This document shows, in pieces, positions 43,225 to 57,551 of a stretch of 64,000 nucleotides of DNA (its first letter is position 1; each line of letters opens with the position of its first letter). Below the pieces are notes generated by a model that was not told the origin of the DNA, did no database searches, and saw only the letters and a program-made list of their open reading frames with translations. This DNA comes from Ambrosia x helenae (lineage: Eukaryota > Streptophyta > Magnoliopsida > Asterales > Asteraceae). Both the position numbers and the translations under genes were made by a program. Where the stretch lies: the NCBI GenBank assembly GCA_030844895.1, contig CM061232.1, positions 88,973,769 to 89,037,768 on the forward strand, in the 5' to 3' direction.

Positions 43225-45175
43225 TCTTGTTGATAGATGCCAAATCACAAACACAATCTCTTTTGCACTTCGCGTAAGTTTGACGTCTCTAAGGTTACTT
43301 CACGATCCTGCAAATCTGCATTGTTAAGTTTTAAATGATCCAGTTATAAGTGTCGATAAAAGGTAAAATTAACACAACCTATCATTTTGTGCATCACCAT
43401 ATATGAACTGTAACTGTAACTAACTAAAGCAAAAGTGGGAATTGGTAGGCATAAAGATCAATTATTTTAAGCCTGAACCCAATTAATAGTCCAAAACGTT
43501 CACCTGCAAATCTTCATTTTAAAATGGATGTAAAGACTATTTAATATATGATTTTTGTAAGTCATGTCATTTTTAAATCATGTTCTTGTCTTGTTTACCT
43601 TTCGACCCATTAGAAAAACAAAAGATTTTGACCCCTTATGAAACAAACTTTATTCACTCGTCTCAAAGAGATCTTTATAATTAAATATCATCGATCCAAA
43701 TTTCATAGGCATAACTGATGTGGTCCTCATTACTAGTGTGATCCACTAATCCCCAAATACCTAACCCGCTGAAAAATAAATGAAAGAACGAAAAGGGGGT
43801 AGATCAAATCAAACAACAGAAATCAACCAAATAAAAAGAACTTGTACCCTGAATTTCTTGCTAAGAATGCCCTTTCCAAACTTTTCAGGATTGATTGTAG
43901 TTAACACCCTATATTTTACCCTCTTAAGATGTATGATTTAGATTTTTGAGCCATCGATCTAACAACCTATATATAAAGGTACAAGATTCAACATAACCCC
44001 TTGCATCCTTAATTAGTTGTGATAAGATTTCAAATTAGATAAGAATGAAACTGCAACGCTCAAAAGCGGAAAAAAATATCGTCCTCGCTAAAGAAAAGAT
44101 ATATCTCAAATAAAAATGTGTTTCTTGAGGACCTTACGGTTCTACTAGCAGAACTATAAACAAAAACACATGTTTATGAGCTGACTTGTGTTCAAATTCG
44201 GATTTGGAGTCTCATTGTTGGTTCTATAGCTTCACTTTTCACTTCTTTTCAATTTGCAAATCTATGCTTCTTCATCTTTGGGTTTTTTTGCAAGCTCGCT
44301 TGATCTTTAGCGCGTGTTCCTATTTAGTATTTTGTTAAGTTCAAACAAGTGCTTACATTAATTAATTGCGGAAACTGCGGACTACCTAATAATTAGCCTT
44401 GGCGATATAAATCCCTTCTCTAAAACCACCATGTAAATTTAGGTGCAGGAAAGGTGAAGATCATTGAGAAATAATACACACTAGTTTCAGGTTGAGAAAT
44501 TATTTAATCGGAAATGAATATAGCTTATTAACATATAAACCCTACCCTAGTTTAATATTAAATCAAACAAAGTTTTATACGTGAAAATTTTAAAATCTTT
44601 CATGTTTGTCAACATTTCAACCAACTAAAAACGCACCAGATTCGTAATAACCATTGTGATCCTGATTACTGATTGATCGATCTGATCACAGATGATTCAT
44701 ACAATTATAAATCAATAACTATATGATCGAGTGAGAAAAAAAAATGACATTAACACCTTATATAAAATCAACAAACAAGAATTAAAAAACAAAAAGATCG
44801 GTTACCATAGATTTGTGATAGAACTGATCGTAATTTAGAAAGTGTACTTCTGGCGATATTATTGGGATTTTGTCACCGACTCAGTATTTGTATAGCGTAG
44901 GTTGTACGTAGCTTGTTTCAGGTTAACCTAGCAGGCATTATCTAGCCTTGGGCTCAACTAAATTATTTTGAGTGTTTGTTCAGCCCAATATTACTTGTAT
45001 AAAAGTTGACGAAAATTTAGAGAAAAAAATGGATGTAGTTAATTAAACAGATGGGTTAAGATTAATTAAACGTCTGACATACAGTTTTGTTATATAGAAT
45101 TTCAAAATTTGGAAATCTACGTTCGATAGATGTCAATTTAAACTAATTGACTCAATAATGAGGATCAACCATGGA
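43225..45175. other. Upstream region of G2
   Basis: Leader and upstream sequence nearly identical to unit 1 (14362-15297 joined to 17650-18475). About 175 bases at 43338-43515 are missing in unit 1. The Harbinger element and its left flank are missing here, with the join at about 44343. No coding frame seen. Confidence 0.55.
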
Positions 45176-45179
45176 GAGA

Positions 45180-45645
45180 AACATACTCGATGTGATACGG
45201 GGTATATAATGAAAGCCACCATATTGTTTTGATGGCGAAAACAGGTATGGTAAGAATGTGATTTTATGGATGCAACGGTGTCATGTGAGAAGCATAATTC
45301 GCAAGGGATAGAGACCTTCCAATTTCAAGATTTCATCACACAAATTAATGAAATTTGGGTTGGATCATGTACAACTTAATGCCAATACAAACAAGGCATA
45401 GGAGTTTGTTTAAGTCCAAAATAGTGTTTATCGTTTAATGGTGAAGAATTATATTCGAAGCGGGTGCATCGTAAAAACCACATGGCTTTGTTTGATTGTA
45501 TATCGCATGTCAATCAAATAGTTGTTTGCTTCTACATGGCCCATTGTCGTTTGCAATTCAATGCGTTCATTTAGTACAAAAGATTATTAAAATTAATCGG
45601 AGCAAGTGTGATCCGACAACTTTGGTATGCTAACAAGTGGAGCTG
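45180..45645. repeat. Direct repeat unit a, unit 2
   Basis: Matches 18480-18950 of unit 1 and, at about 90 percent, 47416-47885. A 17-base gap near 45555 removes GCATGAGGGAGTT. Nature unknown. Confidence 0.55.
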
Positions 45646-45827
45646 CTTACGCTAATAGGTATCATTTTTGTTGAAAATAAAGTTGACTTTCGTTGACTTT
45701 AAGTTCAGTTTTAACACTAAGGTTAGTTATTTTTGTTATTATTTTTATAAAATATTTGAACATATTGAATAAGGGGTTTTTTGCAGGTTTGGATTGGGCT
45801 TTGGATTTGCCTTGGATTGTTGATGGA

Positions 45828-47413
45828 TGTTACAATGCTGAGCCAGGTTGAGTTGATCTCACGAGCCCAGTTCGTGATTTAGGGCTACTTATGTTTAGTT
45901 TGCTGTTGGCCCATTGGCCCAGCTCTTGTTTGAGTCTGATGTGGCCATCCGTGTGATAAAATCATACTTCATTTCATCCGTTGGATGTGTTAAAGAAACA
46001 CATATTCTCAGCTATAAATAGCTGGGTATTTCTTTCGTTTAATACTTTTTGCTACTCTGATTCTTTGATCTCACTTGTTTTTGTCTCTCTTACAATATTA
46101 GGGTTTTATACAAGATCATCTTGATCTTGTATCTGTTTTCTACTCTTAGTGTATTGTTTAGTGATTATCTTTGAATAATCACTTGAGTGTTGAGAGTTCT
46201 ATTTGTAATGAGGTTTGAGTTGTATTTTGTTTCTGAAACAGATTTGTTATTCTTGACTGTTTTTTATAACAAAGTCAATCTGTGTCGACTATTTTGACAT
46301 GGTATCAGAGCCATAGGCTCTTGATTCTGGTTAGATTTCCGTTGTTGTTTCGGTTAGGGTTTGTGGTTCAAGGATTGGATCTGGTCAGCTTGCTTCTGAT
46401 CTTGTGGATCTGGTATTATTGGACGGGTTTGCATATTTTCTTGCTCTCTGGTTTGTAACCCTAAGTGAAGGTTACAAACTATGAGTTTGTGGAGAAACCA
46501 TAACTTTGGGCCTTTCTGGTGAGATCTTTCTGATTCTTTTAGGTTTGTTCTAAGGAGTCGTTGTTCTGGGCTTGTACCTATGTCTGTTATCTAGGTCTAG
46601 AGGCTCCTGAGTTAAGACCTGCAGTGGGATCCTTATGAGTGCCCACTGATCTGGATCACTAGCTTAGCTTTGCATGTGTCTTGGATCTGTGTTTGTTATC
46701 TAGTGTGTTCTTGATTGGTTTTTGATTTGTGCTTGTGTGCATCTGTTTGCTCGTATTTGTTACTTGTTGTTTTTGTTGTTATTATTGATGATTGCTTGTT
46801 TACATCATGGGTGATAATGTTGATCCTACTGCTGGTAGGGGACACCCTGTTGGTGGTGCTAGACCTCTTATTAATGTTGTGAATGAAACTCTTATTAGCA
46901 AACTTGATGCTAGTGATCCTTTGTACTTGCATCCTTCTGATTCAAGTAACTGGACCATTATAACTGTTAAGCTGAAAGGTTTAGAAAATTAATTTGTTTG
47001 GGCTAATGCATTAACCCTTGCTTTACAAGTTAAAAATAAATGGGGGTTTATTGATAAGTCATGTGTTAAGTCTCAAACTGATTTTGTACTTGCTAGACAA
47101 TGGGACAGGTGCAATTCTATTGTCTTAACCTGGATTCTTAATTCCATTAGTGAAGAGTTATATATGGGTTATGTGTTCTTTAGGCTTGCTAGTGATGTTT
47201 GGACTGAATTGAAAGAAACCTATGACAAAATTGATGGATCTGTTATGTTTGACTTGTATCAAAAGATTAATCAATTTAGTCAAAATGGCATGCCTGTCTT
47301 CGAGTATTATCATAAACTGGACATCATGTGGCAACAATTAGATCAACTTGTTCAATTACATGCCTGAATTGTGATGCATCAAGAGAATTTAATAATTTTA
47401 ATAATATGACCAT
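45828..47413 (+). mobile_element. 5' part of a copia element: LTR, primer site and gag, truncated
   Basis: LTR 45828-46299 starts TGTTACAATGCTG and ends TTTTGACA. It is followed at once by TGGTATCAGAGCC (46300-46312). Gag follows and then stops abruptly at about 47413 in sequence of the direct repeat. Unit 1 lacks all of it. There is no 3' LTR, so it is a truncated insertion or the remains of a larger rearrangement. Confidence 0.85.
46807..47413 (+). pseudogene. Copia gag (UBN2-type), truncated
   Basis: From MGDNVDPTAGRG: LYLHPSDSSNWTI, then a TAA where Tyr is usual (ENxFVWANAL), then RQWDRCNSIVLTWILNSIS, ELKETYDKIDGSVMFDLYQ, and LNCDASREFNNF after a frameshift at about 47365. Typical of gag in RE1-like copia elements. 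No protease or pol follows. Confidence 0.85.
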
Positions 47414-47415
47414 TA

Positions 47416-47885
47416 TAACATGCTCGATATGATACCGGGTATATAATGAAAGCCACCATATTGTTTTGATGGCAAAAACAAGTATGGTAAGAATGTGATT
47501 TTATGGATACAACGGTGTCATGTGAGAAGCATAATTCGCAAGAGATGGAGACCTTCCATTTTCGAGATTTGATCACACAAATTAATGAAATTTGGGTTGG
47601 ATCATGTAGAACTTAATGCCATACAAACAAGGCATAGGAGATTGTTTAAGTCCAAAATATAGCATTTATCGTCTAATGGTGAGGAATTATATTTGAAATG
47701 GGTGCATCGTAAAAACCACACGGCTTTGTTTGACTGTATAGCGCATGTCAATCAAATAGTTGTTTGCTTCTACATGGTCCATTGTGAGGGAGTGGCAATT
47801 CAATGTGTTCATTTAGCCCAAAAGATAATCAAAATTAATTAGAGCAAGTGTGATACGATAAATTTGGCATGCTAACAAGTGGAGC
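47416..47885. repeat. Direct repeat unit b, full length
   Basis: Begins GCTCGATATGATACCGGG and matches 45185-45640. In unit 1 only its last part remains (19134-19340), joined at a shared GG. Confidence 0.55.
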
Positions 47886-49876
47886 TACTTACGCTAATAC
47901 GTATCATTTTCTGTCACACGTAGCTGTCGTCATTAACGGATAACGGATAAATTTATTCTGACTTTTCACCCTTCAAACATTATAGACTCGGTTGGCAGGA
48001 ATTCATGTGTTGGCTATGGAATCTGTGCGTAAAAGGACATGTGAAGGTGTCTAAATGCAAATCGAATTACAAAAACAATTCAATTAATTAATACTATATA
48101 ATTGTCTAGTGTTTCAGAAGATGATTATAGTGATATTGATTAATTGTATGCTAGTTATAGTCTAATGTGGATATGTTAGATTACATATACCAATTCAATT
48201 GGCAAGGATTAATAACACATAAAGCCTTGAGTTAGTTCCTTTATATCTTATTAAATCAATTGTATCCATGACGTGCTGTCATGGTAAATGTAAATTTAAT
48301 CCAAATTACAACCAATAGATAGTAGTAACAAGGTATCGAACACAGGGAGTTTGTGGAAAATGTGTTTATTTTATAGTCTTGTAAAGTAACTACAGTTAAA
48401 CTACTATGCGAAAATTAAAGATCAAGAGTTTTGATTGTTTGATTTTTAAACTAAATTATCAACTAGTTACTGATTCAGATTGGATTGTTACTTCAAATTA
48501 TGAAAGCAATGATCATCCTAGGTTCCGGTTTATTAAACACACTTGTGCAAAAATTCCAACTAGAAAGAGTTATATAGACATAACCCATGTAAAAACAATT
48601 GTTGTGATAAAAGGGAACAAAGTACTCGGATTCCATTAATGCGAGGTTGTTTCCCGATGATCAATTAATCAATATCCAACCCCAATCCTTCCCGTGATAT
48701 CTCGATTGTTAACAACACCAAGAACGTACGATTTATATTAGAAATTGAAACATTAATTAACACACTACAATCAATTGTTCAAACATCATAACAACAAGAC
48801 AAAGATATCAAGTTATTATTCTAGAAATAATAGGAAAAACACACAAGAGTTTAAAAGAAACCTTCACCTAGAATGATCACCAAAAGTTTAGCGAACATCA
48901 CTTGGTGAATCATCATAACATCCATGATAGAGTTTATACAAATCAAAGACATAATCAAAGTGTTTGTAATTGTTCTCCAATGATTTCCTAAGCCAAAAAT
49001 CGCCCCCAAAGTGCCAAGTAACGTCTCCAATCAAAATGTAAGTGAAAAGGCCCTCAAAACAGTTTAAATGAAGCAGTTACAAAAATCACGCAGAGGCCAC
49101 CGTAACTTACGATAGCTATCGTAAGTTACGGTGGCTTGAAAAGAGCTACGGTGAAAGTCTACTGATGAATGGTGGATTTTTGAGGCTGAACCGTAAGTTA
49201 CGGTGGACCTGATGCATAATTTCTTTTGTTTTTCATCTCCTTCCTTCCATGCTTAGTCCATCCCGTTCCGATCCGTCCAAAGATGCGTTTTCTTCATTTT
49301 AAGCTCCATAATGTGCCTGAAACCAAAGCAGTCATAGTCAGCTAATTCAAAGCAATTACACAATTAAATGCGGGATTAACACATGTTTTAAGATCATAAA
49401 GGGTTGTTCCTTGAACCACCTGTCACATCCCCACACTTAACCATTGCTTGTCTCAAGCAATCCATTGAAAACCATTTTCAACTTACGAGCGATCTTAATA
49501 AGTCAAGCATTAACATGTTGTTCTTTTACTAACCCATTCTCAACACCCAAGACAACACACCCCTCACAATGTCTCTCCTCTCGGTAACAAGTAAGCACTA
49601 GCATTTATGAGCTAGTCACACATAAGGCAAATGGGTGGTTGCACAACTATATCCTTGTACCTAAATCGGTCCTTCTCTTACACGTGCTAAACATGAGTGC
49701 AAATCAAAGGGACTTTATAAATTTTTTTTTTTTAGATTTTTGATTTTTTTACTTACCACACCATCACAAGCACAACCCAATACGTAACATAATCACTTAA
49801 CACCACCCAACCTCCCAACCAAAAACATAATAGATAAACACATATTTACAATTATACACGAAAGAAGACAGCCTGA
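47886..49876 (-). repeat. Non-coding 3' part of Athila-type element, unit 2
   Basis: Counterpart of 19346-22270, including the 40-base palindrome (49096-49135). A 930-base stretch of unit 1 is missing, with the join at about 49716 in CTTTATAAATTT. No recognisable gene. Confidence 0.5.
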
Positions 49877-51613
49877 CTAGTAGTAGCGAGGTTGAGGCGA
49901 CCCGAAAACAGAAGACATCAAATCATTCCCTTCTCCAAATCCGAACGCACCGCTACTGCTCCCACGTTGTTCCAGAGCCTCTTGTTGTTGTTGCCTTGGA
50001 TCAATCCATTGGGAATGGTGGAGTGGTGGAGTCGGGTATGAGACACTACCATCATATGGAGGCAAAGACACATAATCTACCGGAGGTGGATCCATAACTA
50101 CGGGTCGCCCCGCATGCCAATCTTCATTCATTCATCTATTTTGATCATCCACATAACGGTTATTCTCCTCCACTTCATGTGAGTAGGCATGTGCCTGGTT
50201 CCATAATTCTTGGCGGTCAAAATTTTGCTTCAAGGTTCTTTCCAAACTCACACTCATCATGGCTTGATGATCGAAGATAGTGTGATCCGCACCCGACCAA
50301 GTATCAAAGACTGAAGGTGGCGGACGTTGATTCTCAATGACTTGTTGCATCGAACCCTCATAAGCCCAATTTTCTTCAAATGACCGCTCCGTGTAATCAT
50401 AAAATGAACTACCATATCCCCCACTCAAGCCTCCTTGACTGATATTCACATCCTCGCCTTGCGGCTCCTCCTCATAATCCTCTTATTCACTTGGGGGTTC
50501 ATTACCACTCCCCGGCTCATCTTGCTCACCTGGTGACAACATCCTCGCATCCGCCTTCAAAGCTCTCCACCTTTGCCCTTCCGACTTTAGTTTATGATAC
50601 CTTTCTGATCGGCAATACTTCCAACCCAAACCCATCTTTTTTAATTCAAAAGGCTTGTGCCTTTTGGCTTTCCCTTGATCTTCTGACGTAATAGCTTTAA
50701 GTTGCTTCAATAATCCCGTTATAATCCGGCAATACGGGATAATTCGTCTCCCCATTTTGTTCCAACACATCCACAAATGGTTCATAATCAAGTACCGGAT
50801 TGGAAAACGAGGAGACCAATAGATCAATGAATACAGAATAGGTAACTCGGGATATCTTACTTCCTGCTTGTCAGCCCTTCTAGGAATCACATTGTGAATA
50901 CAAATGGCTAGTAGCAGTTTTGCTTCAATTTTCAAGTTTCTTCGAAGCAAAGTTCCATGGTAAGTACCCGGTAGAAATAAAGCCGCCAACATATCGTTCT
51001 ATCTAGGATGTTTATCCGGCTTGTTTAGCAAATCATCCAAACTAGGGAACATGTAGTCACGATTGGGCACACTATCATACTTCGCTAACTTCTTCAATGT
51101 CTCAAAGGACATCTCCACTTTAATTCCATTTACTTCACCGGTTAGCTTCATTTGAGAGGGCTTATCGAATCTATTACACTACAATGTCGCCATCCATTCT
51201 TCAATTTCATCCATGAACAAATTTTGATTGTCTTTGTCATAACACTTCAACGCCGCCTCCCATCCTAATGCTCGAAACCTAGTAAACATGTTGAATGGCC
51301 CGAACTCAATATCTCACACTTCTCTTTCACACAAAAATGCACCGCCTCTATTTTGCAACCCCTTCATCTGATCATGAAACAATATAGCTTGCCATTCTCC
51401 AGGTTGCTCATACAATGGGCCCGAATCCCATTTAGGCTTGTTAGTCGGGTCTAACCGTACTGGCTCTTGCACAGTCTATTGTACCATTTCTATATCAGAA
51501 TTAGAATCATCATCCTGGCCCACATAGTTCCTTCTTTTTAGTTGCTTTTTCGGCTGCTTGCTTTTCGCTTTAGAAGATGAGCTAGCTCCCGTTGGCTCAC
51601 TCGTTCTTATCAT
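49877..51613 (-). pseudogene. Athila ORF1 / env-like protein, unit 2 copy
   Basis: Start near 51613. Same order of blocks as in unit 1. The C-terminal tail (49877-50131) is open here (MNEDWHAGRPVVMDPPP to SPQPRYY), whereas unit 1 is frameshifted. The stops after CEREV, before NDMLAAL, after PPSE and after DDQNR are shared with unit 1. One extra TAG follows DIEMVQ near 51480. Confidence 0.78.
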
Positions 51614-52712
51614 TTTCTGCACAGAGCATACAACAAGCAACACAACCTAAAACATGAGAAAATCAGTCTTATTTTATTAACATATCCCTACACTTGCTTG
51701 TTAAATGGTAGTAGATGCTAGTGAACAAAAAAAAAATCATACTTAGTTTAACAAAAATTGGGCATGATGCCTCTACAATGTTAACATTTCAAAAAGTTCA
51801 CACTTGCATCTCAAAATTACATCTACTACCATAATAATCAAATAACCATGTTACATAACTATAAACTAAAAACAAGCAAGTATATATGAACCAATAAGAA
51901 CAATAACCTTAATTTATTCATAATGCACCATCAAAAATAACAAAATAATAACACATACCTTTGATTGATGATACTAGAAGCCAAAAGAAACCAAAAACTT
52001 GAAAGAGCCCAAAAAATTTTGGATTTAGGGTTTATGATTCGACCCACTAAATGAGTTTTTCTTGAAATTTTCTTCACAAAATAAGAAACTACGTGAAATT
52101 CTAGTCAGGATTGACCCAAAAATCACTTGATTTGGTTAAGGGTTGAAGATTTTATGAAAGATTGAAGGTTTGAAGGTTGTGGGGTTTATGAGATCTTGTG
52201 GGGAAGATGAAAGGTGGAAGGTGAAAGTGTGTGGCCAGGGATAACTCACGTGATATTAGAAAGAAAATATTTTTTTTATTTTCGTGCAAAAACCGATGCT
52301 TCAACTCCCAGAACCCACCGTAAGATACGATGGGGGCGTAACATACGGTGGCTTCAAGACCCTTTTTTCCAGCGTAAGGCAGTAACCTTGTACCGTATCA
52401 CTTCAATTTTTTCCAGGTCCACCGTAAGCTATCGTGGCCCTGGGCATTTTTTTAGCTAGAAATATTTTAAAGGAAAATATGGGATTTCAACAATGTAAAA
52501 ATTACCCTATCCCCTTCGAAAATCCTGTGTTGTCCTCAACACAATGTTAGAACTATTCGTGACCCGAACGTCCCTACACTTGTTTCAAACACAGGTTTCG
52601 AGCGAAAACAAAAAATTGGCAAACAAAACAAAACAAACTAGACAAAAACTAACTATTTACACTACCAAACCTGGTCCTCTCATGGTTGTTCATCCTCCAC
52701 CGGGCGTAGTAT
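51614..52712. other. Spacer between Athila env-like and pol frames, unit 2
   Basis: Matches 24009-25105 closely. No coding frame on the element's strand. ACCGTAAG / CGGTGG inverted words at 52315-52440, one now imperfect (GCTATCGTGG). Confidence 0.55.
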
Positions 52713-53180
52713 CTAGCCCGCTTTGTCAAGCTCCAAGTTGTTGATTTCGTTCCCCTCTAAGTACGGCTTCAATCGATGACCATTTACCGTTTGTTGCTTG
52801 TTAGTTTGCTCATCATAGATATCCACATCACCAAATTTCCCAACTCGCCGAATGACAAATGGACCCATCCATTTACTCTTCAACTTGCCCGCAAACATCT
52901 TCAACCTTGAGTTGTATAACCAAACCTTTTGATCCACTTCAAAGCTTTTCTTCCTCAACTTGGCATCATGAACCTTTTTAAGCTTGTCTTTGTAGGCCGA
53001 TGCACATTCATAAGCTTCGTCTATAATTTCTTCAATCTCGCTCAATTGCAACTTCCTTATCCTTCCCGCTTCGTCATAATCCGCATTCACCATTGTGATT
53101 CTCAATGTGCTCGGTGTGCTAACTCCATTGGCAAGTGACAACCCTTCCCATACACCAACCGGTAAGGTGTTGTGCCAATC
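52713..53180 (-). pseudogene. Athila integrase C-terminal part, unit 2
   Basis: Unlike unit 1 the GPY-like region is open through VWLYNSRLKMFAGKLKSKWM (Trp codon intact). Upstream, near 53100-53140, small indels change the frame across the LPIEL...HWAI segment. Interrupted at 53181 by the solo LTR. Confidence 0.82.
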
Positions 53181-54662
53181 TGTAACACCCCAACCGATGG
53201 CGGAAACATCGAGGTGTCACGTAGTGATGATTGTTCAGTAGCTCATGGTAATACATAAGTTTAAATAATCCTTTATCTCATTACAATATTGAATCACATT
53301 AAATGTCTTGAATGAAATCTAATACATCCAATAATCAAAACAAAGCTTAAAACTTCAAATATCTTCGCATGCTAGCTCTAGACTTCAAGCATCAGTATTT
53401 CCTGTTGAGTTTGGAAAAATGGGGGGGGGGTCAACTAGAAGTTGGTGAGAATACATAAGCCATGTCAAGCAATTAAGTTTAAGAATAATAAAAGTTTAGC
53501 AATTCATATGTCTATCGTAAGTTTAAGTCTGCATGAATAAACATGAAGTATAGTATGCACATAATCAAACCTCCGACAAGTTTAGGTCCATCCTGTCATC
53601 CACGGTTCACCTTAATATCACGTTGGAACGATAACAATCACCCGCGCTCCCCATAAAAGATGGTCAACGAATCTAGGTGGGATTGTCAATCCAATAGATC
53701 TGTTATTGAGTATCGCCGGCTTGGCCATAGCTAATGATTATGTAAGTTGAAGTTTACGTCTAACAATAGTTGTCCAAGTCATGAGGCATTAAAGTTTACA
53801 ACTAGACATGTATGTAGAATTGCTTAAGTATAAAGTTTCAAGTATAAAGAATTGCATAAACATGGTTACGTAAACTCACCTTAGCGAAGTATTAAGTCTC
53901 GAGAAATAGAATATGTGTAGCCCAAAGTTGTCAAGTATTACCCTATGTATAAGGTAACAAATAAGTCTAACTCTTTCTAGTCTACAAGTATTTTCTAGGG
54001 TTTCGAATTTGGGGATAAGTATTCGTTTGATTAATAATTAAATTGTTTATTAAATAAAAGAAATTTGATAAATAAATAAACAAAAGTCTTTTTGTAAACT
54101 TTAGATTAAAGATGGTCACATTATAAAGTTTTAAGTATGAAAATAATTTTTATAAAATTATTTTCTTAAAAATAGAATATTTAATCTATTTATTTCAATT
54201 TGTCAAAATATAACTTTAATATCTAAAAATATTAAAATTAAAGAATTTTTAAATTAAAATTTGTATTTCTGTTCTAAATGGACAGAAATAATTTATATAA
54301 AATTTTGGTGCAAAAATATTGAAAAATGAATTTATTATGATTTATTTATGATTAAAATAACAAAAATCAATTAAAAATATTAAATAAATGATTTTTCAGA
54401 AATAAAAATCATTTCTGGAATATTTAATGTTTTATAAACTCAGAATAATTTTTGTGGAAATTTATATAATCGTTTTGATATTTTTATAGAATTTTATAAT
54501 TATAATAGAATAAACTTGAAATATTTATTATATATATTAAATAAATAATTTTTGGAAAACTAAAAATTGTAATATACACTTTTCCATTAAAACATCCTAA
54601 AATAATTTTTGTAGAATTTATAAAGCAATCTTAGTATTTTAAAACCATTTTTAAAATATTGA

Positions 54663-54703
<41 letters not shown>

Positions 54704-55825
54704 CTGAAAAGGTAAAAAAATGCTTGCACATGCCAGGAATCGAACCCGGGTTTGAGCCGGTTCGTGTGTGTTATATCACAAGTCCAGACCATCTGGTCTG
54801 GACCCTGAGAACGATTATTCTAAGTTTGAATTAATTATATAGTATAACTCGAAACTGATTTATAATTGTTATAAAAGAAAGGAAAAAAGGTGTGGTATAC
54901 GGGACTCGAACCCGCGTACCTTTGTTCACAAACAGACGACACAACCACTTGATCTAGATCAGTGGTTGTGTTTGTTTTGTTTATGTTTTAATTATATAAC
55001 AAGGTCTGCAGAAGGTTTCTTCCCCAAATCAAATTCGTTCGAACCCTAGATTTAACAATAATCAGATTTGACAAACAATAACCCGATTGAACATAGGGTT
55101 ATCGTTGTGAGATGGCCGATGAACAAAACCGTGTAAAAACATAAGAACTTACAAAGCTTTTTCACGCGATTGGGAGTGGTCAACCAGAAAGTCAACACGC
55201 GAGAAGTTTGAAGTTTGAAAGGTGTTTTTATCAGAAATTGAAGGTGTGGAGAGATATATCGGCGGGTTTAGCTTGCAATGAGGTGTTCAATTTATAGTGG
55301 AAGGCTCTAGTGATGCGAATTAGTAAGTTGACTTGGGTTTCAATCATGAACGCGTAATTGGATTCAATTCTGGAATGTTTTGATGTTAATTGGCGTGTAA
55401 TGGACGCGTTTAGTCAATAATTTACATAATTTACCATACTTGGATTCAAAAACGCGGTCATGACGTGCAATCTTGAAGGGTGTTCATCGCAGTTGACTTC
55501 ACATAAGTCAACTGCACTACTAAACTTGTTATAAATATAATTTAAATCAGTATTATCCCAACTTGAAGCTATAGACCAGATGGTGGGGCTGTTTTGTGTA
55601 ATAGGAAGAACCGGCCATGGGCTCGGGTTCGAACCCCGGCCCATGCCATTATTTTTTTGACAATTTTATCTTTAATATATATATAACATATGCTTATAAT
55701 AGGGTACTAGGGGTCCAAATGTGTCACGATACATTTTTAAAAGGGCACGATATGATAAAAATTCGGCGTTTTATACAATAATAATCGTAACATACATAGG
55801 ATTAAATGCGAAATGTTACACAATT
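53176..55825 (-). mobile_element. Solo LTR (2640 bp), unit 2 copy
   Basis: 53181-55820, same borders and flanks (CAATC / CAATT) as in unit 1. Differs mainly by a longer TA microsatellite (54666-54700) and scattered substitutions. Carries the same three tRNA-like modules (about 54720-54795, 54885-54970, 55570-55650). Confidence 0.88.
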
Positions 55826-57551
55826 GGAGTTTCGTAGGCCGTTCGGTGTTCCCACAATGCATCATCCAACTTACTCGACCAATCCTTCCTATCCGTTCGA
55901 ACCGTCTTCATGAGAATTTCTTTTATTTGACTGTTGGACACTTCAACTTGTCCACTCGTTTGTGGATGGTAAGGTGTAGCAATCCGGTGATTCACACTAT
56001 ATCTCTTCAACAACTTCCCAAAATTAAAATTCTTGAAATGCGAGCCACCATCACTTATGATGACTCTTGGGATATCAAAACGGGCAAAGATGTTGGTTTG
56101 GACTAATTTGCAAACAACCGAATGGTCATTTGTCCTCGTTGCAATAGCTTCAATCGGTTTCGAGACATAATCAACCACCACCAAAATGTATAGGAACCCA
56201 TTAGAGTTTGGAAAGGGACCCATAAAGTCGATGCCCCATGCATCAAATATCTCCACGATCAAGATTGGTTGCATTGGCATCTCATCTCTCTTCGATATGC
56301 TTCCCATCTTTTGACAATTTACACAATTTCGGGCAAATTCACATGCATCTTTGAAAATTGTGGGCCAATAAAACCCACATGAGAGAGCCCGATAGCCTGT
56401 TTTTTGCCCACTAAAATGACCTCCACAAGCGGATGAATGGGCATGAGTTAGAATCTCCAACACCTCCGTTTCGGGCACACGCCTTCGAATGACATGATCG
56501 GGCCTGATTTTGAAAAGGTCTGGTTCATCCAAAATATATTGCTTGACTTGGACCATAAATTGTTGTTTTCTCTTCTTGTTACAATGATCCGGAATGGAAC
56601 CCGTCGCTAAATAATTGACATAATAAGCATACCATGGTGCAATGCAAGTGGAAACGGCCAATAGTTGCTCATCGGTAAACCGTTCATTTATTTCACCCAC
56701 ATCATCAACTTCACCCACCGGTATTCGAGACAAGTGATCCGCCACTACGTTCTCACTTCCCTTTTTATCTCGAGTCTCTAAGTTGAATTCTTGTAACAAT
56801 AACACCCGCTGGATTAAGCGTGGCTTTGCATCCTTTTTCTCCATTAAATACCGAACCGTGCTATGATCCGAATACACAACTACCTTGCTCCCCCAAATAT
56901 ACGAACGAAACTTATCCAAAGCATACACCACCGCTAGTAACTCTTTTCGGTTTTGGTGTAATTTAGTTGCGCTTCGGATAAAGTTTTGCTTGCATAGTAA
57001 ATTACCACCGGCTTCTTATCAACTCTTTGACCCAAAACTGCACCAATTGTTGTGTCGCTTGCATCACACATGATTTCAAACGGTTTCGACCAATCCGACG
57101 GTTGCAAGATAGGAACCTTGACAAGTGTTCCTTCAAAATATTAAACGCCTACAAACATTCATTAGTAAAATCAAATGGGACATCTTTCAATAACAAATTA
57201 CATAAAGGCTTGGTGATGACACTAAAACCTTTAATGAACCGTCTATAAAACCCCGCATGTCCCAAAAATGACCTTACTCCTTTAACATTTTTCGGTGGTG
57301 GCAATGATGATATTACCCGAATTTTTGCGTTGTCCACCTCCATACCCCTTTGAGAAATCACACGGGCTAACACAATGCCCTCTTGCACCATGAAATGGCT
57401 TTTCTCCCAACTAAGCACTAAATTTTTCTCAACACATCTTTTTAAAACTTTTTGTAATTCATTGAGACAAGATTCAAAACTAGTGCCAAAAATTGAGAAA
57501 TCATCCATAAACACTTCAAGCTACTCTCCAACCATGAGAACTCGTTTTGGT
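55821..57551 (-). pseudogene. Athila pol: RT, RNase H and integrase, unit 2
   Basis: Same truncation point and frame breaks as unit 1. The integrase frame 55821-56931 is open and differs by a handful of residues (for example AWGIDFMGPFP, where unit 1 has GIEF, and FSGQKTGYR). Asp is the residue expected in the core, so unit 2 keeps the better version. Confidence 0.87.
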
